A stretch of DNA of 64,000 nucleotides from an uncultured Clostridia bacterium (GCA_946407745.1 CAMJPQ010000001.1:1-64000); one strand, 5' to 3'; shown: positions 22,822-32,797, numbered from the stretch's first letter. The notes: generated from the sequence alone by a model not told the origin. Program-made: numbers and translations.

Positions 22822-23265
22822 ATGGCAAGATCTCAGGCGAGAACAGCGGCTATGCAGCTGATATTCGAAAAGATGGCCGGAGGACAGGGTGGCGAAGAAA
22901 CGCTTCGCATGATTTATGAGGAACTGTCAGCGGAGCAGACAAGTGATGCTTCTGAACCGACTGTTGAGGAAAAGGCCTGGATACAGGCGGTGCTGCTTGG
23001 CGTGCTCAGCCATCTGGATGAGCTGGATGAAACCATTGCGGGAGCCAGCAAAAACTGGGCTGTCGACAGGATGCCGAAGGTGGATCTGACCATACTGCGC
23101 TTGGCGGCCTGGGAGATCATGTTCGAAAAAGAAGTTCCGGGACCGGTGGCAATCAATGAAGCGGTAGAACTCGCTAATACGTATTCTGATGAGGGAAGCG
23201 GACGCTTCATCAATGGTGTTCTGGGAACCATACTGCGACAGTGGGAAGGAAGCACTGAGCAATGA
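22822..23265 (+). CDS. nusB: Transcription antitermination factor NusB
   Basis: NusB binds boxA RNA with NusE (S10) in rRNA antitermination. The 147-aa helical protein begins ARSQARTAAMQLIFEKM, with the standard RxxAxQxL(F/Y) opening and the C-terminal VDLTILRLAAWEIMF, VAINEAVELANTYSDEGSGRFINGVLG. A GTG codon directly precedes the ATG; the ATG is preferred. It starts a coupled run into the Kae1-like gene (4-nt overlap), folD, xseA, xseB and ispA. Confidence 0.95.
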   Translation: MARSQARTAAMQLIFEKMAGGQGGEETLRMIYEELSAEQTSDASEPTVEEKAWIQAVLLGVLSHLDELDETIAGASKNWAVDRMPKVDLTILRLAAWEIMFEKEVPGPVAINEAVELANTYSDEGSGRFINGVLGTILRQWEGSTEQ

Positions 23266-24269
23266 GCGTTGTTGTCGGAATCGACACAAGCTGCTATACG
23301 ACTTCCTGCGCGGCTGTATCTGATACAGGGGAAGTGCTTGCGTCATGCCGGCGGCTGCTGCCTGTGCGGCAGGGCGAAAGAGGGCTTCGCCAGAGTGATG
23401 CGGTTTTTGCCCATATCAAACAGCTGCCCTTGCTTGTCAGTGATGCCATTGCCCGGTGCGGCCCGCAGGAAATTCTGGCTGTAGCGGCATCCTCTGCACC
23501 GCGGGATGCCGCTGATTCATACATGCCGGTTTTTCAGGTGGGGCGAACCGTTGCGGAGGCAATGGCTGCGGCGCTCCACGTACCGTGCTATATGACCACG
23601 CATCAACGGGGGCACCTAGCTGCGGCCCGGCTGCACAGCGGCATCAAGCCGGGCGATCACCTTGCCCTCCACCTCTCCGGCGGCACAACGGAGCTGCTCA
23701 GTGTGAGGGGAAAAGAACTGACGCTGCTGGGCGGCAGTATGGACCTGCATGCCGGACAGCTGGTGGACAGATGCGGCGTGGCGCTGGGACTGCCGTTTCC
23801 AAGCGGACCGCATCTGGAAGAGCTTGCTCTGCAGGGCAGCAGTTCTGCCAGGCTGCCGGTCAGCATGAATCGCAGAGGATTGAGCTGCCATTTTTCAGGT
23901 GCTGAAGCGCAAATTGCCAGATGGATCCATGATGGAGAGAAGCCACAGGATATCGCCTGTGAAGTCTACGATCTGCTGGCGAGAACAGTCAGCCGCATGC
24001 TGACTGCCGCAGAGAAGGAAACAGAGATTCATCAGGCGCTGATTGCAGGCGGCGTCGCATCCTCGCCGCTGTTCAGAAAGCTGCTGCGGGAACGCACAGC
24101 AAGGAGAACGACCACGTTGCACCTTTGCTTTGGACAGCCGGAGTATTCCGGCGACAATGCGGTCGGCGTTGCGCTGATCGGCATGGCGGAATGGAAGAAA
24201 GAAGTACAGGCGCAGGAACATACTGCTGCCGAGATGCCGGGAGGTCAGGATGGCTGCCAGGATAATTGA
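23262..24269 (+). CDS. Kae1/TsaD-like protein (TsaD paralogue)
   Basis: TsaD (Kae1/YgjD) transfers the threonylcarbamoyl group to tRNA adenosine-37. This 335-aa protein shares the ASKHA fold: [13 protein letters not shown] at the N-terminus, the metal-binding H114-x3-H118 (THQRGHL), SGGTTELL in place of SGGHTxL, and [13 protein letters not shown] near the C-terminus. Lost or altered consensus residues suggest it is a paralogue rather than the main TsaD. Such genes occur between nusB and folD/xse in Clostridia, as I recall. Its role is unknown. It overlaps nusB by 4 nt and folD by 20 nt. Confidence 0.8.
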   Translation: MSVVVGIDTSCYTTSCAAVSDTGEVLASCRRLLPVRQGERGLRQSDAVFAHIKQLPLLVSDAIARCGPQEILAVAASSAPRDAADSYMPVFQVGRTVAEAMAAALHVPCYMTTHQRGHLAAARLHSGIKPGDHLALHLSGGTTELLSVRGKELTLLGGSMDLHAGQLVDRCGVALGLPFPSGPHLEELALQGSSSARLPVSMNRRGLSCHFSGAEAQIARWIHDGEKPQDIACEVYDLLARTVSRMLTAAEKETEIHQALIAGGVASSPLFRKLLRERTARRTTTLHLCFGQPEYSGDNAVGVALIGMAEWKKEVQAQEHTAAEMPGGQDGCQDN

Positions 24270-25104
24270 TGGAAAAGCAGCGGCGCTTGCGCTGCGCGAG
24301 AGAATTGCCGAGAGAGTCAGTGAACTGAAGAATACCAAAGGCATCACGCCCGGACTGGCTGTGGTGCTGGTTGGTGAAGATCCGGCGAGCCAGATTTATG
24401 TGCGCAACAAGGGCATTGCCTGTCAAAAAGCCGGAATGCATTCCGAGACAATCATCCTGCCGGCTGAGACCACACAGGATGAATTGGAAGAACGCATCAG
24501 AGAGCTGAACGAAGATCCTGAGATTCATGGCGTATTGATCCAGCTTCCGCTGCCGCGCCACCTCAACGAGGAGAAGGCGCTGGCAGTCATCTCGCCTGAA
24601 AAAGATGTCGACGGCTTTCACCCGGTCAACGCGGGGCGGCTCCTGGCGGGACAGAATACAGTATCCCCATGTACGCCCAAAGGTGTGATGCATTTGCTCG
24701 ATATCGCTGGAGTGGAGTTGGAGGGCAAGGAAGCGGTTGTCATTGGCAGATCGAACATTGTGGGCAAACCGATGGCCCTGATGCTGCTGCAGCGCAACTG
24801 CACCGTGACAATTTGTCATTCTAGAACAGCCGATCTTCGCTCACATACACGGCGCGCGGATATCCTGATCAGCGCGATCGGCAAACCGGGCTTTGTCACA
24901 GCGGATATGGTCAAAACGGGAGCTGCTGTCATTGATGTAGGCATCAACAGGGTGGATGGCAAGGTTTGCGGAGATGTCGATTATGCAGCGGTTCAGGAGA
25001 TTGCCGGATGGCTGACCCCTGTTCCGGGCGGTGTTGGCCCGATGACCATTGCCATGCTGCTGATGAACACACTTGAGGCGGCAGAAAGGTCGCTGAATGA
25101 ATGA
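24250..25104 (+). CDS. folD: Methylene-THF dehydrogenase/cyclohydrolase FolD
   Basis: This bifunctional enzyme interconverts methylene-, methenyl- and formyl-tetrahydrofolate. The 284-aa protein carries [16 protein letters not shown] with catalytic Tyr/Lys, [41 protein letters not shown] (NADP loop) and [26 protein letters not shown] precedes the start, inside the end of the Kae1-like gene. One-carbon folate supply fits the purine and thymidylate needs of a heterotroph or acetogen alike. Confidence 0.97.
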   Translation: MAARIIDGKAAALALRERIAERVSELKNTKGITPGLAVVLVGEDPASQIYVRNKGIACQKAGMHSETIILPAETTQDELEERIRELNEDPEIHGVLIQLPLPRHLNEEKALAVISPEKDVDGFHPVNAGRLLAGQNTVSPCTPKGVMHLLDIAGVELEGKEAVVIGRSNIVGKPMALMLLQRNCTVTICHSRTADLRSHTRRADILISAIGKPGFVTADMVKTGAAVIDVGINRVDGKVCGDVDYAAVQEIAGWLTPVPGGVGPMTIAMLLMNTLEAAERSLNE

Positions 25105-26383
25105 TCAACCTGCGGGTATTCTGACAGTCAGCGCACTGAACAGCTATGTAGCTGACAGCCTGCGCATGGATCCTCTGCTGCAGAGCGTCAGACTGACAGG
25201 ACAGGTCAGCAATTTCAAGGCCATGGTCAGCGGTCACTGGTACTTTTCTCTGAAGGATGAGGATAGCGCGATTGACTGCGTTCTTTTCCGCCAGTATACA
25301 CTGAAATCGTCTTTCAATCCTGCCAACGGGGATCAAGTGATTGTGCACGGACGTGTAGGCCTATACACTGCCACGGGAAGGTATCAGTTTTACTGTGACA
25401 GCATACGCCCCGCGGGTATTGGAACACTGTGGCGCCAGTTCGAGGAAATGAAAAGCCGCCTGCAGGCCGAAGGACTGTTTGATCCCCAAAGGAAACGACC
25501 GCTGCCAGCCTTCCCGCGGAAGATCGCCGTGGTCACAAGTGAATCCGGTGCGGTATGGCACGACATATGCCATGTGGCGGCGGCCAGGAATCCGAGTGTT
25601 TCGCTGTGCCTTGTACCGGTGCCTGTGCAGGGAGAAGGTGCGGCCGCGGCGATTGCCGCCGGGATTTATGACGCGGCGCAGATCCCGAGGGCTGAGCTGA
25701 TCATCGTTGGACGCGGCGGTGGTTCAATGGAGGACCTGTGGTGCTTTAACGAACCAGAGGTTGCCTATGCCATTGCAGCTTCTCCACTGCCGCTGATTTC
25801 GGCAGTGGGACATGAAACGGATTTTACGATTGCGGATTTTGTGGCGGACGCGCGCGCGGCAACACCAAGCAACGCTGCGGAAATGGCTGTGCCAACGCGA
25901 CGGGAACTGAGTGGAGCCTGGCAGAGGCTTCAGAGCAGGATGGAAGCTGCGGCGCAGTCACGCCTGCACGCTGCCGCGGCGGAGCTTGCATCGGCACAAA
26001 GGCAGCTTGCCACGGTTTCACCCACGGCCAGGCTGGCCGAGATGAACTCGCGTGTACATCGGCTGGCCGAGCAGCTTTACACAGCATCCATTCTCCATCT
26101 TCGTGAGCTTCAGCCGAGAATTGCGATGCCCTCCTATCGGCTGGATGCGGCGATGGATGCGCTTGCTTCAAAAAAGAGCTATCAGCTCCAGCAGATACGC
26201 GGACGCCTGGAAGTGGTCAGCCCGCGGCAGGTCCTGGAGCGGGGCTATGCCATCGCCATGGCCGGCGGAAAAGCGGTGAGACAGGCGAAATACGCTCCTG
26301 AAGAGATGCGCCTGCTGTTCTATGACGGAAGCCTTCAGGTGAGGAGAATTCATCATGGCAACGAAGAAGAAGGTCAGCTTTGA
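25097..26383 (+). CDS. xseA: Exodeoxyribonuclease VII large subunit
   Basis: The catalytic subunit of a single-strand-specific exonuclease. The 428-aa protein has an N-terminal OB fold ([23 protein letters not shown]), then [40 protein letters not shown] and [28 protein letters not shown], all hallmarks of XseA, followed by a helical C-terminus. It overlaps folD by 8 nt and xseB by 29 nt, so subunit synthesis is coupled. Confidence 0.97.
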   Translation: MNDQPAGILTVSALNSYVADSLRMDPLLQSVRLTGQVSNFKAMVSGHWYFSLKDEDSAIDCVLFRQYTLKSSFNPANGDQVIVHGRVGLYTATGRYQFYCDSIRPAGIGTLWRQFEEMKSRLQAEGLFDPQRKRPLPAFPRKIAVVTSESGAVWHDICHVAAARNPSVSLCLVPVPVQGEGAAAAIAAGIYDAAQIPRAELIIVGRGGGSMEDLWCFNEPEVAYAIAASPLPLISAVGHETDFTIADFVADARAATPSNAAEMAVPTRRELSGAWQRLQSRMEAAAQSRLHAAAAELASAQRQLATVSPTARLAEMNSRVHRLAEQLYTASILHLRELQPRIAMPSYRLDAAMDALASKKSYQLQQIRGRLEVVSPRQVLERGYAIAMAGGKAVRQAKYAPEEMRLLFYDGSLQVRRIHHGNEEEGQL

Positions 26384-26600
26384 AAGTCGACTTGACGCGC
26401 TTGAAACGATGGTGCGCAGGCTGGAGAGCGGCGATGTTGCTCTGGAGGAGGCGCTGAGCCTTTATGAAGAGGGCACGGCGCTGGCTGCCTCGCTTGAAGA
26501 GGAGCTCAAAAAGGCGCAGCAGCGCCTGACGGTACTCAGGAGCGGCGCAGACGGAAACAAGGTAGAGCAGCCACTGGAGGACAGTGATGCGGACATTTGA
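26355..26600 (+). CDS. xseB: Exodeoxyribonuclease VII small subunit
   Basis: The 81-aa helical protein shows the XseB pattern: [33 protein letters not shown], in which paired helices bind XseA. GAGGAGAATTC precedes the ATG. It overlaps xseA upstream and ispA downstream. Confidence 0.95.
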   Translation: MATKKKVSFESRLDALETMVRRLESGDVALEEALSLYEEGTALAASLEEELKKAQQRLTVLRSGADGNKVEQPLEDSDADI

Positions 26601-27468
26601 CGAGTATCAGCAACGGGTGAATGCCAGCCTTCAGGTTGTGCTGGACAGCTTTCCGGACTGTCCGGACCAGCTGAAGGAAGCGATGAATTACTCCCTCCTG
26701 GCCGGAGGCAAGCGCCTGCGCCCCTGCCTGCTGCTGGCCGCATGCGAGGCAGCTGGGGGGAACCCGGACGACGCGCTGCCGTATGCCTGGGCATTGGAAA
26801 TGATTCACACCTACAGCCTGATCCACGATGACCTTCCGGCAATGGACAATGACGACCTGCGCCGCGGAAAACCGACCAATCATGTGGTCTTTGGTGAGGG
26901 AAAGGCTGTGCTGGCTGGAGACGGCCTGCTGTCTGCTGCGTTTGAGCTGCTTCTGCGTGACACTGTCCGGCACATGGGCATGCGCGGCGCCGCGGCGGGG
27001 CTTGCCATTGCCCGGGGCTGCGGTATCAGCGGCATGGTGGCAGGCCAGATGTGGGATATCAGGTCGTATCAAGAAACTGATGGAGATGCCGGCGTGTGGG
27101 TTCGCCGGACAACGGACGGAAAAACGGCGGCACTGTTTGTTGCCGCGATGGAAGCCGGATTCCTGCTGGCCGGGGCAACGGAGAATGAGGTCAGCAGCGC
27201 CAGAGCGTATGGATTGGCGCTTGGACGGGCTTTCCAGATTGTGGATGACATCCTTGATGTCACCGGCAGCGCTGCCGAAATGGGTAAAAACACCGATGTG
27301 GACAGCACACTGGGCAAGACAACATGGGTCAGTGTTTATGGACTGGACGGCGCAAGTGCAAAAGCGGAAGAGCAGATAAGTGCAGCCAAGATGGCGCTGG
27401 CATCCTTCCCCGGAGACGTACAGTTCTTTGAGGAGCTTGCCGACAAACTGCTTGAACGCAGCTGCTGA
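26587..27468 (+). CDS. ispA: Farnesyl/geranyl diphosphate synthase
   Basis: A short-chain trans-prenyltransferase that condenses IPP with allylic diphosphates for isoprenoids. The 293-aa protein shows LLAGGKRLRP, the first Asp-rich motif HDDLPAMDNDDLRRGKPT, and the second motif FQIVDDILDVTG. The family lysine after the second motif is in GKTTWVSVYG. The start at 26587 has GGAGG 6 nt upstream; it overlaps xseB by 14 nt. A dxs gene, often next, is absent here. Confidence 0.95.
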   Translation: MRTFDEYQQRVNASLQVVLDSFPDCPDQLKEAMNYSLLAGGKRLRPCLLLAACEAAGGNPDDALPYAWALEMIHTYSLIHDDLPAMDNDDLRRGKPTNHVVFGEGKAVLAGDGLLSAAFELLLRDTVRHMGMRGAAAGLAIARGCGISGMVAGQMWDIRSYQETDGDAGVWVRRTTDGKTAALFVAAMEAGFLLAGATENEVSSARAYGLALGRAFQIVDDILDVTGSAAEMGKNTDVDSTLGKTTWVSVYGLDGASAKAEEQISAAKMALASFPGDVQFFEELADKLLERSC

Positions 27469-27552
27469 AGCATGAATGACGCTTGAAGGCACTCTGATGA
27501 CATTGCCCTGATCCATTGGGCTGCTCTGGAACCATCCAGGGAGGCATGAGAA

Positions 27553-28002
27553 ATGAACAGCATATGGACTATTTTTCAGAATAAGTGTCTGTGGTCTGCC
27601 TGGACCGCATGGTTTCTGGCCCAGCTGATTAAGGTGCCGGGAAGGAAAAAAAAGCCCACACTGAAGGAGTTTTTCTCCTCCGGCGGGATGCCGTCTTCCC
27701 ATTCCGCGGCTGTGTCCTCGCTTACGGTAGCCCTGGGCCTGAATTATGGCTTTGACAGTCCATTCTTCGCAATAGCGGCTGTATTTGCGGTAGTCGTGAT
27801 GTATGATGCGGCAGGCGTGAGAAGAGAGACCGGACGGCAGGGAAAAGCGCTGAATGAAATCATCCAGCAGGTTCTGATAGAAGGTCAGCCGATCACAGAC
27901 GATATCATGAAGGAGCTTGTAGGACACACGCCCCTTGAGGTCACGGTAGGCTGCCTGTTTGGTATACTGATTGCAATTGTTTTCTTCTATCTTGTTCATT
28001 GA
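27553..28002 (+). CDS. YuiD-like divergent PAP2 family protein
   Basis: The 149-aa membrane protein belongs to the DUF212/YuiD group related to acid phosphatase/vanadium haloperoxidase folds. Motifs are SGGMPSSHSAAVSSL, MYDAAGVRRETGRQG and ELVGHTPLEVTVGC, the three phosphatase-like segments in order. Membrane helices lie about 65-90 and 125-147. A lipid or polyprenyl phosphate substrate is plausible given ispA just upstream, but that is inference. The start follows GGGAGGCATGAGA. Confidence 0.88.
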   Translation: MNSIWTIFQNKCLWSAWTAWFLAQLIKVPGRKKKPTLKEFFSSGGMPSSHSAAVSSLTVALGLNYGFDSPFFAIAAVFAVVVMYDAAGVRRETGRQGKALNEIIQQVLIEGQPITDDIMKELVGHTPLEVTVGCLFGILIAIVFFYLVH

Positions 28003-28022
28003 TAATAAGGGGAGGTATTGCT

Positions 28023-28577
28023 GTGGATCACTTTATGGAAGAGGTTGTCGTCAAAAAGAATCGCACCATGGATACAATCTCCTACGGTGCGGCCTGGGTC
28101 CTGTTGGTTCTTCTCGGCCTCCTGACCATGATGAATCTTTCGGCCATCATGAGCGCTATTGCCCAGGGAATACCCATTTCACAGCTTCTGCTGGACATCG
28201 TTTTTACACTGGTGACCGGAGGCTGCGCTGTGGTGCTGTTTCTCTTCAAGGACCGACTGCGCACAGAATATGAGTACACCTTTACCAACGGTGATCTCGA
28301 TTTTGCTCAGGTGTTCAACAATACGAAAAGGAAGAATCTGGGCACGGTCAGCGTAAAACGGGTCGATGCCTTTGGACCAGTCAGCGGCAGCAGCTTTCAG
28401 CGTTATATCTCAATGCCCAATGTAAACCAGAGCCGCTGGTTCCTCAACCGCGGTGCAAACCTGTATTTCCTGTACTTCCAGAAGGAGCAGAACAAGCGCA
28501 TCATTGTGCTGGAGCCGAGCGAAGAGCTTGTGGCCATGATCAAGCATTATCTGCCACACGGCGCCTATCAGGAGTGA
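28023..28577 (+). CDS. DUF6106-like membrane protein
   Basis: The 184-aa protein has two transmembrane helices (about 22-43 and 56-77) with a short loop, then a cytoplasmic domain with YEYTFTNGDLDFAQVFN and KRKNLGTVSVKRVDAFGPV. The pattern resembles a PH-like sensor domain and matches DUF6106 as I recall it. Function is unknown. A GTG at 28023 has AAGGGGAGG 7 nt upstream and is preferred over an ATA-preceding frame at 27999. It lies between the YuiD-like gene and the cysteine desulfurase. Confidence 0.7.
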   Translation: MDHFMEEVVVKKNRTMDTISYGAAWVLLVLLGLLTMMNLSAIMSAIAQGIPISQLLLDIVFTLVTGGCAVVLFLFKDRLRTEYEYTFTNGDLDFAQVFNNTKRKNLGTVSVKRVDAFGPVSGSSFQRYISMPNVNQSRWFLNRGANLYFLYFQKEQNKRIIVLEPSEELVAMIKHYLPHGAYQE

Positions 28578-28579
28578 GC

Positions 28580-29731
28580 ATGCAGGTCTATCTTGATAAC
28601 AGCGCAACTACCAAGCCCTCCCCTGCCGCAGCAAATGCATTGAAGGACGCGGCGGAGATGCACTGGTATAACCCGTCGGCACTATACAAGCCGGCAATGG
28701 ATGTGGAGAAACGCGTTTCTGAGGCCAGAGAATGCTGCCTTCGCGCGGTTCACGCCACTTCACACCGCCTTGTGTTCACCTCCGGTGGCACAGAGGCGGA
28801 TAACCTAGCGATTACAGGATACCTGCGGACCGTCAAAAAAGGCGGAAAGGTTCTGTATTTTCAGGGTGAGCACCCTGCGGTGCGCGCCTGCATGGACGAA
28901 GCAAGGCGCCTTGGCTTTATCGCCGAAGAGATACCCTCAACGTCGCAGGGAATGATGGACATTGCTTCTCTTGAACGCCAGCTGACGGCCGACACGGTAT
29001 TGCTGTGCCTGATGCAGGTCAATAATGAAACAGGCGCAGTGCAGCCGGTCAGCGAAGCGGTTTCACTGCGGAATCGCCTGGCGCCAAAGGCGGCCATACA
29101 TGTTGACGGAGTGCAGGGCTATCTGCGTGTCCCCTTTGATTTTAACCGCTCCGGGATACAGAGCTATGCGTTTTCAGGGCACAAGATTCACGCATGCAAA
29201 GGTATTGGCGGTCTGATCCTTCATAAAAGTCATCGGGTTTCACCGCTGATGCTCGGCGGAGGCCAGGAGAATGGGCTTCGCAGCGGCACAGAGAATACAC
29301 CCGGCATACTTTGCCTGGGTGAAGCGGCTCGGACCTATCCGGCGGATGCATTGCCGCGCATGGCAGCCTTGAAGGAGCAGCTATGGGAGGGCATCCGTGA
29401 GCGGATTCCTGCCGCTGTTCAGAACGGGCCAACCATCGGCACGTCCGGGGCGGCTCCGCATATACTCTCTGTCAGCCTTCCCCCGGTGAGATCACAGACC
29501 ATGCTGTTTGCGCTGGAGGGAGACGGAATCTATGTCAGTGCCGGCTCTGCCTGTGCCAGCCACAGCCAGCGGGTTTCACCTGTGCTGACGGGGATGGGTA
29601 TGGACCGCAGCATGGCGGATTGCACACTTCGCTTCAGCTTCGGCATCTATAACACAGAGGAAGAGATAAGCTATACTGTGGAACGAATCGCAGCACAGTA
29701 TGCAGTGCTTTCAAAATACATCAGAAAATAA
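28580..29731 (+). CDS. Cysteine desulfurase (NifS/IscS family)
   Basis: A PLP enzyme that removes sulfur from cysteine to a persulfide for transfer. The 383-aa protein shows YLDNSATTKPSPAA, TSGGTEADNLAI, QVNNETGAVQP, SGHKIHACKGIGGL (PLP lysine) and the mobile loop SAGSACASHSQ with the catalytic Cys. The gene is 11 nt before thiI, so its main role is probably sulfur supply for 4-thiouridine in tRNA, as with NifZ-ThiI in Bacillus. GAG just upstream of ATG 28580 supports this start over the GTG at 28574. Confidence 0.93.
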   Translation: MQVYLDNSATTKPSPAAANALKDAAEMHWYNPSALYKPAMDVEKRVSEARECCLRAVHATSHRLVFTSGGTEADNLAITGYLRTVKKGGKVLYFQGEHPAVRACMDEARRLGFIAEEIPSTSQGMMDIASLERQLTADTVLLCLMQVNNETGAVQPVSEAVSLRNRLAPKAAIHVDGVQGYLRVPFDFNRSGIQSYAFSGHKIHACKGIGGLILHKSHRVSPLMLGGGQENGLRSGTENTPGILCLGEAARTYPADALPRMAALKEQLWEGIRERIPAAVQNGPTIGTSGAAPHILSVSLPPVRSQTMLFALEGDGIYVSAGSACASHSQRVSPVLTGMGMDRSMADCTLRFSFGIYNTEEEISYTVERIAAQYAVLSKYIRK

Positions 29732-29742
29732 GGAGCACAATC

Positions 29743-30888
29743 GTGCGAGAAATACTTTTGGTGCGCTACGGAGAGATTTTTCTGAAAGGGCAGAACCGTC
29801 CTTTTTTCATGAATGCGCTGGTCAAACAGGTGCAGCGCGCCGTAAAACCTTTTGACGGACATGCGTGGCTGCATGACGGCCGCATTTTTGTTGACCGCTT
29901 CAGCGATATGGAGGAATGCCTGCAGGCGGTGACAAAGGTGTTCGGTGTTCACTCGGTCTGCCCGGCCATTGAGATGGAGAAGGACAGCTTTGACGCCATC
30001 GCGGATCAGGCGGTTCATATGATGGAGAACTTGAACGGGACCTTCAAGGTAGTGTCAAGGCGGTCCGACAAGCGCTATCCAATGGACTCCCCTGCCCTGA
30101 ATCAGGAGCTTGGTTATCGCATCCTGAAGGCAAATGATCAGCTGAGCGTTGATCTGCATCACCCGCAGCATGTGATGAATGTGGAAATCCGCGATCTGTG
30201 CTATTTGTATGTGCGTGTTGTTCCTGCAGTGGGCGGCATGCCGGTGGGAACTGGCGGGCAGGCCGCGCTGCTGCTCTCCGGCGGCATTGACAGCCCTGTA
30301 GCGGGATGGATGATCGCAAAACGCGGCGTACGGCTGTGCGCGGTCCATTTCCACTCCTATCCCTATACCTCGGACAGGGCTAAGGAAAAGGTGCTTGAAT
30401 TGGCGCGCCAGCTGTCGGCGTATTGCTGCGGCCTGAAGGTGTATATTGTACCCTTTACGCATATTCAGACGGAGATTCACGAAAAGTGCCGTGATGATTA
30501 CGGCACACTGCTGATGCGCCGCTTCATGATGCGTATCGCTGAAAGATGCGCAAGGAAAGAGGGCGCAAAAGCCCTGATCACGGGAGAAAGCATTGGGCAG
30601 GTTGCAAGCCAGACGATCGAAGCACTCCAGGTAACCAACAGCGTGGTGTCAATGCCTGTGTTCAGGCCACTGATTGGTTTTGACAAGTCCGAGATCATGG
30701 ATGTTGCCAGAAAGATCGGAACGCTGGAAACCTCGGAGCTGCCATATGAGGACTGCTGCACGGTGTTCACTCCGCGCCACCCGGCGACACATCCGATCGT
30801 GGAGAAGGTCGCGGCGGAGGAAGAGCATCTGGAAGCAGAGGCACTGATTGAGGAAGCAATGGCTGGCATCGAAATCGTTGCCGTGTGA
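29743..30888 (+). CDS. thiI: tRNA 4-thiouridine sulfurtransferase ThiI
   Basis: ThiI adenylates U8 of tRNA and installs sulfur to make s4U. The 381-aa protein has a ferredoxin-like/THUMP N-terminal half and a PP-loop ATPase half with LLSGGIDSPVAGWMIAKRG and SIGQVASQTIEAL. It lacks the C-terminal rhodanese domain of E. coli ThiI, like the Bacillus enzyme, and so depends on the upstream cysteine desulfurase. The start is GTG at 29743, with AAGGAG 9 nt upstream. Confidence 0.95.
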   Translation: MREILLVRYGEIFLKGQNRPFFMNALVKQVQRAVKPFDGHAWLHDGRIFVDRFSDMEECLQAVTKVFGVHSVCPAIEMEKDSFDAIADQAVHMMENLNGTFKVVSRRSDKRYPMDSPALNQELGYRILKANDQLSVDLHHPQHVMNVEIRDLCYLYVRVVPAVGGMPVGTGGQAALLLSGGIDSPVAGWMIAKRGVRLCAVHFHSYPYTSDRAKEKVLELARQLSAYCCGLKVYIVPFTHIQTEIHEKCRDDYGTLLMRRFMMRIAERCARKEGAKALITGESIGQVASQTIEALQVTNSVVSMPVFRPLIGFDKSEIMDVARKIGTLETSELPYEDCCTVFTPRHPATHPIVEKVAAEEEHLEAEALIEEAMAGIEIVAV

Positions 30889-30897
30889 GATGGACAG

Positions 30898-31863
30898 ATG
30901 GACGAAATAAGACAGGCACCACGAATTGCGGTGATCGGCGGAATCAACATTGACATCACCGCAACGGCGCAGTCCAAGATGATACCGGGTGACTCAAACC
31001 CGGGGGACTGCAATATCAGCTTTGGCGGTGTTGGAAGAAACATCGCGGAAAACCTGTCCCGGCTGGGCGCAGACGTTTCACTGGTCACCGCGCTTGGCCA
31101 GGACGCGCACACAGAGAGCATCCGCCACAGCTGCGAGCACGCAGGCATTGATCTTACACACAGCCGGGTGATTCCGGATGAGATCAACGGACTCTATGTG
31201 TGCTTAAATGATGTCAGCGGTGATTTGTACGCAGCGGTTTCAGATATGCGCATCTGTGAAAGAATCACCCCGGAATTCCTGCTGCCGAGCCTTGCATACC
31301 TGTGCGCCTGCGACCTGGTGGTGGTGGATGCGAACCTGCCGGAGACGACGCTGCAGTGGCTGGCTCAGTACGTCACTGCGCCAATTGCTGCAGATCCTGT
31401 GTCGATACGGAAGGCAGGACGGCTGAAAAGCTGCCTGTACGCCATCAGGCTGCTCAAGCCCAACAGGCCGGAAGCGGAGCTGCTGACAGGTGTTTCAATC
31501 CGCGGTACACATGGGCTGGATGAAGCCGCAGCCAAGCTGCATGGGAGCGGAGTCGACAGTGTGTTCATATCCCTGGGCAGCCAGGGCGTGTTTTATTCTG
31601 ACCATACCGCGCATGGCTTGATTCCAGCCTTTAATGAAATGCCTTTTTCAACGAACGGCTGCGGGGATGCCATGTTCGCGGCCATCTGCATTTCCTATAT
31701 CCGGGGACTATCCGCCCGCGACTGCGCAAAGGCAGGACAGGCCGCGGCGGCAATCTGTGCGCAGAGCGCCAACGCAGTATCCGATGCAATGAGTCCGCAG
31801 AAGCTGGAACAGGAACTGAACTGGCTGAATCGGCAGTATGAATGGAGGAATTCCGATGAGTAA
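30898..31863 (+). CDS. psuK: Pseudouridine kinase (PfkB family)
   Basis: It phosphorylates pseudouridine to pseudouridine 5'-phosphate. The 321-aa ribokinase-fold protein has VIGGINIDITA, the glycine-rich SFGGVGRNIAENL, and the C-terminal NGCGDAMFA, where G-C-G-D stands for the usual GAGD anion hole. PfkB proteins are hard to split by substrate, but the gene overlaps psuG by 8 nt, which decides the call. The ribosome-binding site is weak. Confidence 0.88.
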   Translation: MDEIRQAPRIAVIGGINIDITATAQSKMIPGDSNPGDCNISFGGVGRNIAENLSRLGADVSLVTALGQDAHTESIRHSCEHAGIDLTHSRVIPDEINGLYVCLNDVSGDLYAAVSDMRICERITPEFLLPSLAYLCACDLVVVDANLPETTLQWLAQYVTAPIAADPVSIRKAGRLKSCLYAIRLLKPNRPEAELLTGVSIRGTHGLDEAAAKLHGSGVDSVFISLGSQGVFYSDHTAHGLIPAFNEMPFSTNGCGDAMFAAICISYIRGLSARDCAKAGQAAAAICAQSANAVSDAMSPQKLEQELNWLNRQYEWRNSDE

Positions 31864-32797
31864 TCGTTATGACAGACTGAAAAACTATCTGGCTGTCTCA
31901 GAAGAAGTACAGAAGGCGCTGGAAAGCGGCAAACCTGTTGTTGCGCTTGAGTCCACAATCATCTCACACGGCATGCCATATCCAAGGAATGTTGAAACCG
32001 CACTGAATGTAGAACGCATTATTCGTGATCATGGCGCTGTGCCGGCCACTATTGCCATCATCAAGGGCAAAATGACTGTCGGATGCACAAAAGAGCAGAT
32101 TGAATACCTGGGAAAGCGCGGACTTGATGTGCCAAAGGCTTCGCGGCGTGATCTGCCGATACTGCTTGCCAGGGGCGAGGATGGGGCGACCACGGTGACG
32201 ACAACAATGATTGCCGCTGCACTGGCGGGCATCCATGTTTTTGCTACCGGCGGCATCGGCGGTGTGCATCGCGGCGCTGAGGTGACGATGGACATCTCGG
32301 CCGATCTGGAGGAGTTGGCACAGACGCCGGTGATGGTCATCTGCGCTGGATGCAAATCGATTCTTGACATCGGCCTGACGCTCGAATACCTTGAAACCAA
32401 GGGTGTGCCGGTGCTTGGCTGGCAGACGGAGGAAATGCCCGCCTTCTATACCACACATTCGGGATTCAAGGTGGACTACCGTGTGGATACCGAGGAAGAA
32501 GCTGCGCGCGCCTTTGCGATTAAACAGGTGTGCGGCCTGAAGGGCGGCATGCTGCTTACGAACCCTATTCCCTCCGAGTATGCGATGGACCTTGACTATA
32601 TCAATGCGAATATTGACGCGGCGCTCAAAGAGTGTGAAGAACTTGGCATCAAGGGCAAAAAGATCACGCCATTCCTGTTGGATAAGATTCAGAAGCTGAC
32701 AGGCGGCGCTTCCCTTGAGGCGAACATTCAGCTGGTATACAACAACGCGGCATTGGGGGCGCGTGTGGCTGCTGCCATGGCGGCCCTTTGTGACTGA
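31856..32797 (+). CDS. psuG: Pseudouridine-5'-phosphate glycosidase
   Basis: It cleaves pseudouridine 5'-phosphate to uracil and ribose 5-phosphate, salvaging the modified base. The 313-aa protein shows VVALESTIISHGMPYPRN, the central GEDGATTVTTTMIAAALAGIHVFATGGIGGVHR and CAGCKSILDIGLTLEYLETKGVPV, all hallmark segments. The start at 31856 follows GGAGGAATTCC inside the end of psuK. No dedicated nucleoside transporter is adjacent. Confidence 0.96.
   Translation: MSNRYDRLKNYLAVSEEVQKALESGKPVVALESTIISHGMPYPRNVETALNVERIIRDHGAVPATIAIIKGKMTVGCTKEQIEYLGKRGLDVPKASRRDLPILLARGEDGATTVTTTMIAAALAGIHVFATGGIGGVHRGAEVTMDISADLEELAQTPVMVICAGCKSILDIGLTLEYLETKGVPVLGWQTEEMPAFYTTHSGFKVDYRVDTEEEAARAFAIKQVCGLKGGMLLTNPIPSEYAMDLDYINANIDAALKECEELGIKGKKITPFLLDKIQKLTGGASLEANIQLVYNNAALGARVAAAMAALCD

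Noticed and set aside
26536-27999. Minus-strand frame of 487 codons opposite ispA and the YuiD-like gene
   Set aside because: It crosses two motif-rich plus-strand genes. The length results from high GC and biased third positions.
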